Source: Kitasatospora sp. MMS16-BH015 (GTDB lineage Bacteria > Actinomycetota > Actinomycetes > Streptomycetales > Streptomycetaceae). From it: a DNA stretch of 64,000 bases. How positions within the stretch are numbered: position 1 is the stretch's first letter; each line of letters begins with the position of its first letter. The DNA is taken from assembly GCF_002943525.1 (NCBI RefSeq), contig NZ_CP025394.1:6215001-6279000 (forward strand). The letters are read 5' to 3'. Shown one piece after another: positions 47,423-55,725 of the stretch. The position numbers and the translations under genes were made by a program. The notes beneath the pieces were generated by a model that was not told where the DNA came from, ran no database searches, and saw nothing but the letters and a program-made list of their open reading frames with translations.

Positions 47423-48901
47423 CTACCGGTACTCGGCCAGTCGGCGGCCGAGGCCGAGGACCACACCGGCCGCGCCCAGTACGGTGAGCACGGCCGCCCC
47501 GCCGGCGAGCGCGTACCACCAGCCGCCGACCCCCTGGGCCGCCGCGCGGAACTCAGCCTGCTCGATCGTGGCGGCCCGCGCCAGGTGCGTGTCCATGGTG
47601 GCGAAGGCCGTCGCCGAGCTGCTCGCCGCCGTGGCGTCCACGGTGGTGCGCAGCGCGGTGTCGTAGTCGCCGTTGTGGTTGGCGTCCGCCGCTGACTTGT
47701 GCGCGGTGTCCCAGCTCCGGAACGCCGCTGCGGCGGCGGCGAGTTCGCCGTCAACCCCGGCCGGGGCGTTGCGCCCGGCCAGGTCGAGCAGGGCCCCGGC
47801 CGGTGCACTGCCGCCGGCGCCGGGCTTGCCGGCCAGCGCGGCGCTGTCCTGGTCCCACTGCGTGGTGTAGGTGTCGGAGGCGCCCCGGGCGACCAGGTCG
47901 AGGTACTCGGCGGTGCGCGCCTGGAGCGCGGTGAGCCGTAGCTGGTCGAGCTGGCGCAGCGGCAGGGCGGCGTGCGCCCGGCTGCGGTCGAGGCCGCTCT
48001 GCGCCGTGGTGGCGGCCGTCGCCAGCCAGCCGAGGGTGACCAGCACGGCGGCCGTGGCGCCGAGCAGCCCGAGGTTGAAGACCCGGTTGGTCCGGCGCAG
48101 CAGCAGCACCTGACAGCGCACCAGCGCCGCCAGCACCAGCACCCCGAGCACGGCGGCGACCACCGGGAAGCCCAGCGCCGCCCGGTAGTCGGCGTCCAAC
48201 TGTCCGCCCTCGGCCTGCACCAGCTGCTTGGCCGAGCCCAGCATGCTGCCCTGCATCAGCCCGGAGGCGTATCGCAGGTACGCGCCGCCGAGCGGCAGCC
48301 CCTGCCGGTCGTTGGCCACGGCGGTGGCCACCAGGGCGGAGTACTGGGGGAGCTGCTGGTTCAGGGTGGCGATCGCGTGCTGGGCGTCCGAGCTGGTGTC
48401 GGTCCGGGCGGCGGCCCGGGCCAGCAGGTCGGCCGCCTTGGCCAGGTCGTCCTGGTAGCGCTGCCGCCCGGCGGCCGTGGCGTTCCCGGCCAGCAGGAAG
48501 TTGGCGGCGGCGGTGGTGTCGGCGTCGGCCAGCGAGCGGTAGATCTCGGCCGCGTCCTGGCTGAGCGGTTCGCTGTGCGAGACCACCCGGTCGGTGGCCA
48601 GCCCCCGGCTGACGGCCTGCCAGGCCGTGGCCGCCCCCGAGACCAGCAGCAGGCCGAGCAGCAGCAGCACGGCCAGCCGGAGCCGCCCGGGAGCGGTGCG
48701 GGTGGCCCGGCGCAGCCGGAGGCCGACCCGTCGCCAGGGCGCGCGGTACGGCGCGGCCGGCGGGGTGACCACGGCCGGAGTCGCCGGCCCGGTCTGTGCG
48801 GCAGCGCCCGCCTGGGCGGGCACGGCCACGGTTACGTGTGCGGACTGCGGCCCTGCGGCCTGCCGCTCGGATCTCTCCGCCGGTGTCGCCACCTCTCCCA
48901 T
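47423..48901 (-). CDS. glnX: GlnX-like membrane sensor with two extracytoplasmic helical domains
   Basis: About 492 residues. Four membrane segments (about 74-94, 242-262, 275-297 and 460-484) enclose two helical, Ala/Gln-rich extracytoplasmic domains (about 95-241 and 298-459) of four-helix-bundle type. The N-terminus is a long Pro/Ala-rich cytoplasmic tail. The topology and the adjacent glnH and pknG genes match mycobacterial GlnX, the proposed transmembrane link between GlnH and PknG. ATG 48901 is provisional; GTG 48973 and ATG 48931 are also in frame and none has a convincing ribosome-binding site. First gene of the cluster. Confidence 0.82.
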   Translation of the reverse strand: MGEVATPAERSERQAAGPQSAHVTVAVPAQAGAAAQTGPATPAVVTPPAAPYRAPWRRVGLRLRRATRTAPGRLRLAVLLLLGLLLVSGAATAWQAVSRGLATDRVVSHSEPLSQDAAEIYRSLADADTTAAANFLLAGNATAAGRQRYQDDLAKAADLLARAAARTDTSSDAQHAIATLNQQLPQYSALVATAVANDRQGLPLGGAYLRYASGLMQGSMLGSAKQLVQAEGGQLDADYRAALGFPVVAAVLGVLVLAALVRCQVLLLRRTNRVFNLGLLGATAAVLVTLGWLATAATTAQSGLDRSRAHAALPLRQLDQLRLTALQARTAEYLDLVARGASDTYTTQWDQDSAALAGKPGAGGSAPAGALLDLAGRNAPAGVDGELAAAAAAFRSWDTAHKSAADANHNGDYDTALRTTVDATAASSSATAFATMDTHLARAATIEQAEFRAAAQGVGGWWYALAGGAAVLTVLGAAGVVLGLGRRLAEYR

Positions 48902-49092
48902 CCCCCCTGTGGACCCTGAGCTCCCGGGCATCGGCCCGTCGGCAGCAGTATCACCGCGCGGCCCACCGGTCACACGTGACTTGCGCCGATCTTGAGCTTC
49001 GGCCCGTCCCCCGTCCTGACGGGCGACGCGGGAAGCACCCTATGCGGTTCCCCGGTGGGTCAGGTAGCGGAGGGGTTACCTGTTCGGCCCAA

Positions 49093-49098
49093 TAGCAT
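49093..49098 (+). promoter_or_regulatory. -10-like hexamer of nucleosidase gene (leaderless)
   Basis: TAGCAT, 6 nt before the ATG at 49105. Confidence 0.45.
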
Positions 49099-49104
49099 GG
49101 CCCC

Positions 49105-49680
49105 ATGCGCCTGCTCGGAACGATCTCGCCCACCCGTCCGCTGCTCGTGGTCGCCGTCGAGGAGGAGGCCGCCCACCTCGGTGACGCGCTGCCCGTCCTG
49201 CTCACCGGGATAGGGAAGGTCAACGCCGCCTCCGCCCTGGCCACCGTGCTGGCTCGGGGCGACCGCCCCGCCGGCATCGTCAACCTCGGTACGGCGGGCG
49301 CCCTGCGGCCCGGCCTGGCCGGCACCCACGAGATCGCCACGGTGATCCAGCACGACCTCGACACCGCCGTGCTGCACCAGCTCACCGGCCGCACCTACGG
49401 CGCCCCGGTCACCCTGCACGAGGGCCCCGGCCTGACCCTGGCCACCGGCGACCTCTTCGTCTCCGACGAGGACGCCCGCGAGCGGCTGGCCCGCAGCGCC
49501 GACCTGGTCGACATGGAGGGCTACGCCGTGGCCACCGTCGCCCAGCGCGCCGGGGTGCCCGTCCGCCTGGTCAAGCACGTGAGCGACGAGGCCGGCGCCG
49601 GGGCGGACCGCACCTGGCGCGAGGCGGTGGACGGCTGCGCGAAGCTCCTCGCGGAGTGGGTGGCCGACGCGGATCTCTGA
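49105..49680 (+). CDS. Purine-nucleoside phosphorylase-fold nucleosidase (MTA/SAH nucleosidase-like)
   Basis: 191 residues, a little short for MTA/SAH nucleosidase. TGIGKVNAASALATVLARG (34-52) and NLGTAGALRPGL (60-71) are the phosphate/ribose region; DMEGYAVATVA (Glu138, substrate ribose contact) and the catalytic Asp161 in LVKHVSDEAG are intact. It probably cleaves the N-glycosidic bond of a nucleoside; futalosine hydrolase and MTA/SAH nucleosidase are both candidates. It is divergent from glnX and convergent to a cysteine hydrolase gene. Leaderless start is likely. Confidence 0.82.
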   Translation: MRLLGTISPTRPLLVVAVEEEAAHLGDALPVLLTGIGKVNAASALATVLARGDRPAGIVNLGTAGALRPGLAGTHEIATVIQHDLDTAVLHQLTGRTYGAPVTLHEGPGLTLATGDLFVSDEDARERLARSADLVDMEGYAVATVAQRAGVPVRLVKHVSDEAGAGADRTWREAVDGCAKLLAEWVADADL

Positions 49681-49688
49681 GCGGATCT

Positions 49689-50282
49689 TCAAGCGGCCGC
49701 GGCGAGCAGGGCCTCGGTGGTGACCACCTTGGCGAAGCGCATCGAGTGCAGCGCCGCCGCGGTGGCCCGGGCCAGCTCGGCGGCCGGGACGACCGTCCCG
49801 TCCGGGGTGGCCATGTCCACCGTGTGCATCGCGTCGATCGGGAAGACCACGTCGTAGCCGAGGTTGCCGCCCATCCGGGCGGTGGTCTCGTTGCACACGT
49901 TGGTCAGGATGCCGATCGTCACCAGCTGGGTGGCGCCGCGCCGCTGCAGCCACTCGTGCAGGTCGGGCGTGCCGTAGAAGCTGCTGTTCACGGTCTTGGT
50001 GACGTGCAGATCGGCGGCCACGGCCGCCACGTACGGCTTGAGCTCGTACCCCGGGGTGCCGGGCGCCAACGGCCCGCTCGCCGACCGGTGCTGGACGGTC
50101 ACGATCGGCCGGCCGGTCCGCTGCCAGGCGGCGATGACCGAGGCCATCCGCTCGTCGGCCGAGGGGTTGTCGCGGGGCCCGAAGTACGCCCGGTCCTCGA
50201 AGCCCTGCTGGACGTCGATCACGATCAGGACGGCGTCCTCGGCGAGCTGGAGCGGGGCGTCGAATGCACTGGTGTTCGTCAT
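49689..50282 (-). CDS. Isochorismatase-family cysteine hydrolase
   Basis: 197 residues with the complete catalytic triad: Asp23 in VIDVQQGF, Lys96 in HVTKTVNSSFYGT and Cys130 in TNVCNETTARMG. Members hydrolyse amides such as nicotinamide, carbamoyl or ureido groups, or isochorismate. The sequence has no DHB carrier domain, so nicotinamidase-like or broad amidase activity is more likely than siderophore synthesis. It is divergent from a GlxA/AraC-type regulator with 71 nt between, a pairing common in actinobacteria, so that regulator probably controls it. Confidence 0.9.
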   Translation of the reverse strand: MTNTSAFDAPLQLAEDAVLIVIDVQQGFEDRAYFGPRDNPSADERMASVIAAWQRTGRPIVTVQHRSASGPLAPGTPGYELKPYVAAVAADLHVTKTVNSSFYGTPDLHEWLQRRGATQLVTIGILTNVCNETTARMGGNLGYDVVFPIDAMHTVDMATPDGTVVPAAELARATAAALHSMRFAKVVTTEALLAAAA

Positions 50283-50341
50283 GGCTCCAGACTGGCCGGA
50301 CGGCCCCGGCCCCGGTGAGGGGCCCGGCTGCCGCCGGTGGA

Positions 50342-50347
50342 TAGATT
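50342..50347 (+). promoter_or_regulatory. -10-like hexamer of GlxA-type regulator (leaderless)
   Basis: TAGATT, 6 nt before the ATG at 50354. Confidence 0.45.
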
Positions 50348-50353
50348 CCCGCC

Positions 50354-51325
50354 ATGCGTACGGTGGGGTGTCTGGTCTTCGACGGGGTCCGTGCCTTCGA
50401 CTACGCCGTGATCAACGAGGTCTGGGCGGGCTCGGAATTCGACCTGCGGGTCTGCGGGCCGGTCGGGGCGAGGGTACGGCTGGGCGGCGGGCTGGAGTTG
50501 GCGCCGGCCCACGGCCTCGACGGGCTGCTCGGCTGCGACCTGGTGGTGGTGCCCGGGGTGGCCGACCCGGCGGCGGCCCGGCCGGAGCCCGTGCTCGCCG
50601 CGCTGCGGGCGGCCCGGGCGCGCGGGGTGCCGGTGGCCGGGCTCTGCGCGGGAGCCTTCGTGCTGGCCGAGGCGGGCCTGCTGGCCGGCCGCACGGCCAC
50701 CACGCACTGGCGGCTGGCCGCCGAACTGGCCGCCCGCCATCCGACCGTGACGGTCGACCCCGAGGTCCTCTTCACCGGCGACGGCGAGGTGTGGACCTCC
50801 GCCGGCGTCGCGGCCGGGATCGACCTCTGCCTCCACCTGGTCCGGGCCGCCCACGGCCAGAGCGCCGCCGCCGGCATCGCCCGCTCGATGGTCACCGCCC
50901 CCTTCCGGGCCGGCGGCCAGGCCCAGTTCATCCCCTCCCCGGTCCCAGCGACGCAGGACCGGGCGGACCCGCTGGCGGAAGCCCGGAGCGCGGTGCTCGA
51001 CGCACTGGACAAGCCGTGGAGCGTGGGGGAGTTGGCCCGGATCGCGCTGATGTCGGAGCGGACCTTCGCCCGCCGCTTCACCGAGGCGGTCGGCGTGCCG
51101 CCGCTGCGGTGGCTGCTGGAGCAGCGGGTGCTGGCAGCTCAACGGCTCTTGGAGGAGACGGAGTTGGGGGTCGGACAGATCGCCGCGAGATGTGGCTTCG
51201 GTACGGCGGTCGCGTTCCGGGCGGCGTTCGTGAAGCGGGTGGGTGTCGTGCCGTCAGATTACCGGCGAACATTCGGAAGACAGGGGCGCGGGGAACTGCG
51301 CGAGGTCGGGAGAAGCGGACAGTGA
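50354..51325 (+). CDS. GlxA-family regulator (DJ-1/PfpI + AraC HTH)
   Basis: 323 residues. An N-terminal class I glutamine amidotransferase-like (DJ-1/PfpI) domain (about 1-180) with the nucleophile-elbow cysteine in VAGLCAGAFVLAEAG, then an AraC-type double helix-turn-helix (about 215-305; WSVGELARIALMSERTFARRF and LGVGQIAARCGFGTAVAFRAAFVKRVGVVPSDYRR). Such proteins activate divergent metabolic genes, here the cysteine hydrolase. The last 12 residues (RGELREVGRSGQ) are encoded by the nested inverted-repeat element at 51283-51430, so the natural C-terminus has probably been replaced. Confidence 0.92.
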   Translation: MRTVGCLVFDGVRAFDYAVINEVWAGSEFDLRVCGPVGARVRLGGGLELAPAHGLDGLLGCDLVVVPGVADPAAARPEPVLAALRAARARGVPVAGLCAGAFVLAEAGLLAGRTATTHWRLAAELAARHPTVTVDPEVLFTGDGEVWTSAGVAAGIDLCLHLVRAAHGQSAAAGIARSMVTAPFRAGGQAQFIPSPVPATQDRADPLAEARSAVLDALDKPWSVGELARIALMSERTFARRFTEAVGVPPLRWLLEQRVLAAQRLLEETELGVGQIAARCGFGTAVAFRAAFVKRVGVVPSDYRRTFGRQGRGELREVGRSGQ

Positions 51326-51430
51326 CTTCTCCCGACTGAGCCAGTTGCACGCGAACGCACATAGTGCAACCGGGTCAAACAGTAAGACTGCGGGCCTGAT
51401 TGGGGCTGGCCGCGCCGTTCCCCGCGCCCC
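51283..51430. repeat. Nested inverted-repeat element, copy 2
   Basis: Same outer arms as copy 1 (starting GGGGCGCGGGGAACTGCGCG, ending CCGTTCCCCGCGCCCC). Internally it has a perfect 10-bp inverted repeat TCGGGAGAAG/CTTCTCCCGA (51306-51315 and 51326-51335) and a GTTGCAC…GTGCAAC pair like that of copy 1. It overlaps the 3' ends of both flanking convergent genes. Confidence 0.85.
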
Positions 51431-52445
51431 TGGAGGGTGCAGCTGACTCGTAGTGCAGACGCAACCGCTCCTGCGCGGCAGGGGAGGCGCCCAGGGCGTC
51501 CAGGCCCAGCAGGGCTGCGCCGAGGACCGGTGGGGCGACCACGATGCGGGGGGCGGCCAGGGGTGCGGCGGCGGCGAGGCGGGTCTGGATGTTGTCGATC
51601 AGGAGGGGGTGGCGGGAGGAGAGGACGCCGCCGCCGAAGACGACGGGGGCCGGGGTGTCGAGGAGGTCGAGGCGGGTGAGGGCGACCACGGCGAGGCGGG
51701 TGATCTCGTCAGCCTGACGGTCGACCAGTTCGAGGGCGACGGCGTCGCCGGCGGCCGCCTCGTGGAAGAGGACGGGGACGAGCTCGTGCAGCCGGGTGTC
51801 GGCGATCCGGCCGAGGTGGATGGCCTCGGCCACTGCGGCGGCGGTCGGCAGGCCGAAGTGGGCGGCGATCGCCGGGGCGAGGCCGGTGGGTCTGCCGCGG
51901 CCGTCCTCGGCGCGGTGCGCGTGCCAGAGGCTCTCGGTGGCCAGTCCGTGCCCGCCGCCCCAGTCGCCGGTGAGGGCGCCGAGGGCGGGGAAGCGGGCGG
52001 TCCGGCCGTCCGGCAGCAGGCCGACGCAGTTGATGCCGGCGCCGCAGACCACGGCCACGCCGAGCGGGCCCTCGGTGCCGGCCCGCAGCAGGCCGAAGGT
52101 GTCGTTGACCACCGAGCTGCTCACGCCCCAGGGGCGGGCGGCCACCGCGGTCTGGAGGGCCTGCTCCTCGACCGGCAGGTCGGCGTTGGCCAGGCAGGCG
52201 CTGACGTGGGTGGTCAGCGGCCGCCCGCCGAGGGTGAGACTGGCCTGGGCGGCGACGGCCTCGACCAGCGGGGTGAGGCCGGCCACGGCGGTGTCGGCGC
52301 CGACGCGCTGCGGCTGGAAGCCGCCGCCCCGCGCGGTGGCCAGCACCTCGCCCGCCGCGCTCACCAGCGCGACGTCGGTCTTGCTGTTGCCCGCGTCGAT
52401 GGCGAGCACGCCGGGGAGTTGTTCGTCGGTCGGACGGTGGTCCAT
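51375..52445 (-). CDS. BadF/BadG-type ATPase, N-acetylglucosamine kinase-like sugar kinase
   Basis: 356 residues of the ASKHA kinase fold: phosphate-1 loop LAIDAGNSKTDVAL (about 14-27), VVNDTFGLLRAGTEGPLGVAVVCGAGINCVG (connect and phosphate-2), TGDWGGGHGLATESLW and VFGGGVLSSRHPLL (adenosine). Family members phosphorylate N-acetylglucosamine and related sugars. It is the last gene of the sugar operon, 106 nt after the GH4 gene, and would act on the imported sugar. Its last 20 or so residues (APSRGAGNGAASPNQARSLTV) lie inside the repeat element, as for the convergent regulator gene. Confidence 0.88.
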   Translation of the reverse strand: MDHRPTDEQLPGVLAIDAGNSKTDVALVSAAGEVLATARGGGFQPQRVGADTAVAGLTPLVEAVAAQASLTLGGRPLTTHVSACLANADLPVEEQALQTAVAARPWGVSSSVVNDTFGLLRAGTEGPLGVAVVCGAGINCVGLLPDGRTARFPALGALTGDWGGGHGLATESLWHAHRAEDGRGRPTGLAPAIAAHFGLPTAAAVAEAIHLGRIADTRLHELVPVLFHEAAAGDAVALELVDRQADEITRLAVVALTRLDLLDTPAPVVFGGGVLSSRHPLLIDNIQTRLAAAAPLAAPRIVVAPPVLGAALLGLDALGASPAAQERLRLHYESAAPSRGAGNGAASPNQARSLTV

Positions 52446-52551
52446 CAGGTGAAGGTCCCTGCTCGTACGTGTCCCGGCCGCCCCGGCCGGGAGGTGGTTG
52501 CCCGTGGCGGGCCCGCGCCGCAGTCCGGGTGGGCCCGCGTCGCGGCTCGCG

Positions 52552-53838
52552 TCAGGCCCAGGGGAGGTGGGCCTTGTTCTCGGCGAGCAGCCGGTCGGTG
52601 AGCTGCTCGGCGAGGTCGAGCTGGCCGACCAGCGGGTGGGCCAGCAGCGCGTCGAAGACCCGGTCCCGGCTGCCCTTGAGCGCAGCCTCCAGGGCCAGCT
52701 GCTCGTACGCGGTCACGTTCGCGATCAGCCCGGCGTACAGCGGCTCGACCGGCCGCTGCGGCAGCGGGCGGACCCCGTCCCGGCCGACCGAGGCGGGCAC
52801 CTCGATGACGGCGTCCTCCGGCAGGAAGGGCAGCACGCCGTCGTTGCGGGTGTTGACCACCTGGACCGAACTCGCGGCCCCCGTCCCCAGCAGGGACGCG
52901 ATCAGCTGCACGGCCGCCTCGGAGTAGAACGCCCCGCCGCGCTTGGCGAGCAGCTCCGGCTTGGTGTCCAGGGTCGGGTCGGCGTACATCTCAAGGAGTT
53001 CGCGCTCGATCGCCGCCACGGCGGCGGCCCGCGAGCCCTTGACCTTGAGCTCCGCCACCACGGCGTCGTGCTGGTAGAAGTAGCGCAGGTAGTAGGAGGG
53101 GACGACGCCGAGCCGGCGGATCACCGGGAGCGGCAGCAGCAGGTCCTCGGCGATCTCCGGGCCGAAGCCGTCGAGGAGTTCGGGCAGCACCTCGCGGCCG
53201 GTGTCGGCGCCGGGGGCGTCGAGCAGGGTGACCCCGCGCTCCCAGGTGAGGTGGTTGAGGCCGACGTGGTCCAGGCGGATCAGCTCGGGGTCGACGCCCA
53301 GGTGGGCGGCGAACTTGCGCTGGAAGCCGATGGCCACGTTGCAGAGGCCGACGGCCTTGTGGCCGGCGGTCTGCAGGGCGCGGGTGACGATGCCGACCGG
53401 GTTGGTGAAGTCGACGATCCAGGCCTCCGGGTTGGCCCGGCGCACCTGCTCGGCGATGTCCAGCACGACGGGTACGGTGCGCAGCGCCTTGGCCAGGCCG
53501 CCCGCGCCGGTGGTCTCCTGGCCGACGCAGCCGCACTCCAGCGGCCAGGTCTCGTCCCGGTCGCGGGCGGCCTGTCCGCCGACCCGGAGCTGGAGCAGCA
53601 CGGCGTCCGCCCCGGCCACGCCGGCGGTGAGGTCGGTGGTGGTGGTCACCAGGCCGCCGTGGCCCTGCTTGGCGAAGATCCGGCGGGCCAGGCGGCCGAT
53701 GAGTTCGAGCCGGTCGGCGGCCGGGTCGATCAGGACGAGTTCGCCGATGGGCAGCGTGTCCCGCAGGCGGGCGAAGCCGTCGATCAGCTCCGGGGTGTAG
53801 GTCGAACCGCCGCCGACGATAGCCAGTTTGAGAGCCAT
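52552..53838 (-). CDS. GH4 family glycosidase (6-phospho-beta-glucosidase-like)
   Basis: 428 residues, the usual GH4 length. NAD-binding motif VGGGSTYTPEL (8-18), TNPVGIVTRAL (145-155), and the metal ligands Cys166 (GLCNVAIG) and His196 (DHVGLNH). GH4 enzymes use NAD and Mn2+ in a redox-elimination mechanism and mostly act on 6-phospho-glycosides. The start codon shares one base with the permease stop (TGATG), so translation is coupled. As uptake here is by an ABC transporter and not a PTS, the substrate would enter unphosphorylated; the BadF kinase may phosphorylate it, or the enzyme may act on free sugars. Confidence 0.9.
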   Translation of the reverse strand: MALKLAIVGGGSTYTPELIDGFARLRDTLPIGELVLIDPAADRLELIGRLARRIFAKQGHGGLVTTTTDLTAGVAGADAVLLQLRVGGQAARDRDETWPLECGCVGQETTGAGGLAKALRTVPVVLDIAEQVRRANPEAWIVDFTNPVGIVTRALQTAGHKAVGLCNVAIGFQRKFAAHLGVDPELIRLDHVGLNHLTWERGVTLLDAPGADTGREVLPELLDGFGPEIAEDLLLPLPVIRRLGVVPSYYLRYFYQHDAVVAELKVKGSRAAAVAAIERELLEMYADPTLDTKPELLAKRGGAFYSEAAVQLIASLLGTGAASSVQVVNTRNDGVLPFLPEDAVIEVPASVGRDGVRPLPQRPVEPLYAGLIANVTAYEQLALEAALKGSRDRVFDALLAHPLVGQLDLAEQLTDRLLAENKAHLPWA

Positions 53839-54725
53839 CAGCCCTTGACCCCTGTCAGTGTCACGCCTTCGATGAAGGCCTTCTGAGCGAAGAAGAAGAG
53901 GATGATCACCGGGGCCATCACCAGCAGGGTGGCGGCCATGGTGAGGTTCCAGTTGGTGTGGTGCGCGCTCTTGAACGACTCCAGGCCGTAGCTGAGCGTC
54001 CAGGCCCCGGGGTTCTCGCTGGCGTAGATCTGCGGGCCGAAGTAGTCGTTCCAGCAGTAGAAGAACTGGAACAGTGCGACGGCGGCGATGGCCGGCTTGG
54101 ACATCGGCAGCACCACCCGCAGCAGGGTACGCAGTTCGCCGCAGCCGTCGATCCGGGCGGCCTCGATGTACTCCTTGGGGATGGTCAGCAGGAACTGCCG
54201 GAGGAGGAAGATCGAGAAGGCGTCGCCGAAGGCCATCGGGATGATCAGCGGCCAGAGCGAGCCGCTGAGGTGGAGCTGCTTGGCCCAGAACAGGTACATC
54301 GGGATGACGGTGACCTGCGGCGGCAGCATCATCATCGAGATGACCGCCATCAGCGCGAGGTTGCGGCCCCGGAAGCGGAACTTGGCCAGCGCGTAGGCCA
54401 CCGGCAGGCTGGAGACCACGGTCAACAGGGTGCCCAGGCCCGCGTAGACCAGGGTGTTGCGCCACCAGGTGAGGAAGCCCGGGGTCTGCCAGATCTTGAC
54501 GTAGTTGCCCCAGTGCCACTCGTGCGGCCAGAGGTCGGCGCTGAGCGTCTGCTGGTCGGACATCAGCGAGGTGAGGAAGACGAAGACGAACGGCAGCACG
54601 AAGAAGAGCGTCGCGGCGATCGCCACCGAGTGGCTGGCCACCCAGTGCAAGGCGGCCCGGCGCCGGGCCACCTTGGCGGCGGTGGTCAGCGGCTGCGCGG
54701 TGGGCAGCGAAGCGGTCAGGGTCAT
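53838..54725 (-). CDS. Carbohydrate ABC transporter permease (MalG type)
   Basis: 295 residues with six membrane segments (first at about 33-53, IAATLFFVLPFVFVFLTSL). The EAA loop that docks the ATPase is EYIEAARIDGCGELRTLLRVVLP (about 185-205). Together with the MalF-type gene 6 nt upstream it forms the membrane channel. No ATPase gene is present in the locus; streptomycetes commonly use a shared MsiK ATPase for such systems (established for the genus). The ABC substrate is probably an oligosaccharide, unidentified. Confidence 0.93.
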   Translation of the reverse strand: MTLTASLPTAQPLTTAAKVARRRAALHWVASHSVAIAATLFFVLPFVFVFLTSLMSDQQTLSADLWPHEWHWGNYVKIWQTPGFLTWWRNTLVYAGLGTLLTVVSSLPVAYALAKFRFRGRNLALMAVISMMMLPPQVTVIPMYLFWAKQLHLSGSLWPLIIPMAFGDAFSIFLLRQFLLTIPKEYIEAARIDGCGELRTLLRVVLPMSKPAIAAVALFQFFYCWNDYFGPQIYASENPGAWTLSYGLESFKSAHHTNWNLTMAATLLVMAPVIILFFFAQKAFIEGVTLTGVKG

Positions 54726-54731
54726 GGTGGC

Positions 54732-55715
54732 TCAGTCCTCACTCGACATGCTGCTACTCGACAAGAACCCGGACTTGCGGCGCAGCAGCAGGGAAGTGAA
54801 GGCCATCGAGATCGCGAAGAGCACGAGGGCCACGACGCAGGCCGAGCCGTAGTCGAAGTGCTGGAAGCCGAGGTTGTAGACCATCTGCGGGAGCGTCCAG
54901 GTAGAGCCGTGCGGGTAGCCGGGTTCGAAGGCCTGGCCGGAGCCGCCGATCTGGCCGCTGGCGACCTTCCCGGCGACGATCGCCTGGGTGTAGTACTGCA
55001 TGGTCTGGATCACGCCGGTCACCACGGCGAACATCACGATGGGCGAGATGTTCGGGTAGGTGACGAAGCGGAACTTCTGCCAGGGGCCGGCGCCGTCCAG
55101 CTCGGCGGCCTCGTACTGCTCCTTGGGCACGTCCAGCAGGGCGGCCATGAAGATGACCATCAGGTCGCCGATGCCCCACATGGCGAGCATGGTGAGCGCC
55201 GGCTTCGACCAGCTCGGGTCGGTGAACCAGCCGGGCTGCGGCAGGCCGAGCTCGCCGAGCAGGTGGTTGACCGGGCCGGTGCCGGGGTTGAGCAGGAAGG
55301 CGAAGGCCATCGTGGCGGCCACCGGCGGGGCCAGGTACGGCAGGTAGAACATGGTGCGGAAGAAGCCGACCCCGGTCTTGAGCTTGGTGATCAGCAGCCC
55401 GATGCCGAGGCCGAAGGCGACCCGCAGGGTCACCATCACCACGACCAGCCAGAGCGTGTTCTCCAGACCCTGCCAGAAGGACGGGTACTTGGTGAAGACG
55501 TAGGCCCAGTTCTTCAGGCCGCTGAAGACGGGTGCGCCGAACCCGTCGTACTTCATGAAGGAGAAGTAGACGGTGGAGATCAGGGGGTAGGCGAAGAAGA
55601 CGCCGAAGCCGATCAGCCAGGGGGAGAGGAAGGCCAGGGTGCGGGCCGCCTCCCGGCGGCGCTTGCGCTTCAGCGCGGGCGCCACCGGGAGGGGCTTGGA
55701 GCCGAGAAGTGCCAT
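54732..55715 (-). CDS. Carbohydrate ABC transporter permease (MalF type)
   Basis: 327 residues with six membrane segments; the first (about 27-50, LAFLSPWLIGFGVFFAYPLIST) follows a basic cytoplasmic start. The EAA loop reads EQYEAAELDGAGPWQKFRFVTYP (about 208-230). It begins 10 nt after the binding-protein gene and ends 6 nt before the MalG-type gene, so all three are one transcript. Substrate as inferred for the operon: a di- or oligosaccharide. Confidence 0.93.
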   Translation of the reverse strand: MALLGSKPLPVAPALKRKRRREAARTLAFLSPWLIGFGVFFAYPLISTVYFSFMKYDGFGAPVFSGLKNWAYVFTKYPSFWQGLENTLWLVVVMVTLRVAFGLGIGLLITKLKTGVGFFRTMFYLPYLAPPVAATMAFAFLLNPGTGPVNHLLGELGLPQPGWFTDPSWSKPALTMLAMWGIGDLMVIFMAALLDVPKEQYEAAELDGAGPWQKFRFVTYPNISPIVMFAVVTGVIQTMQYYTQAIVAGKVASGQIGGSGQAFEPGYPHGSTWTLPQMVYNLGFQHFDYGSACVVALVLFAISMAFTSLLLRRKSGFLSSSSMSSED

Positions 55716-55725
55716 GGTCTGCCCG

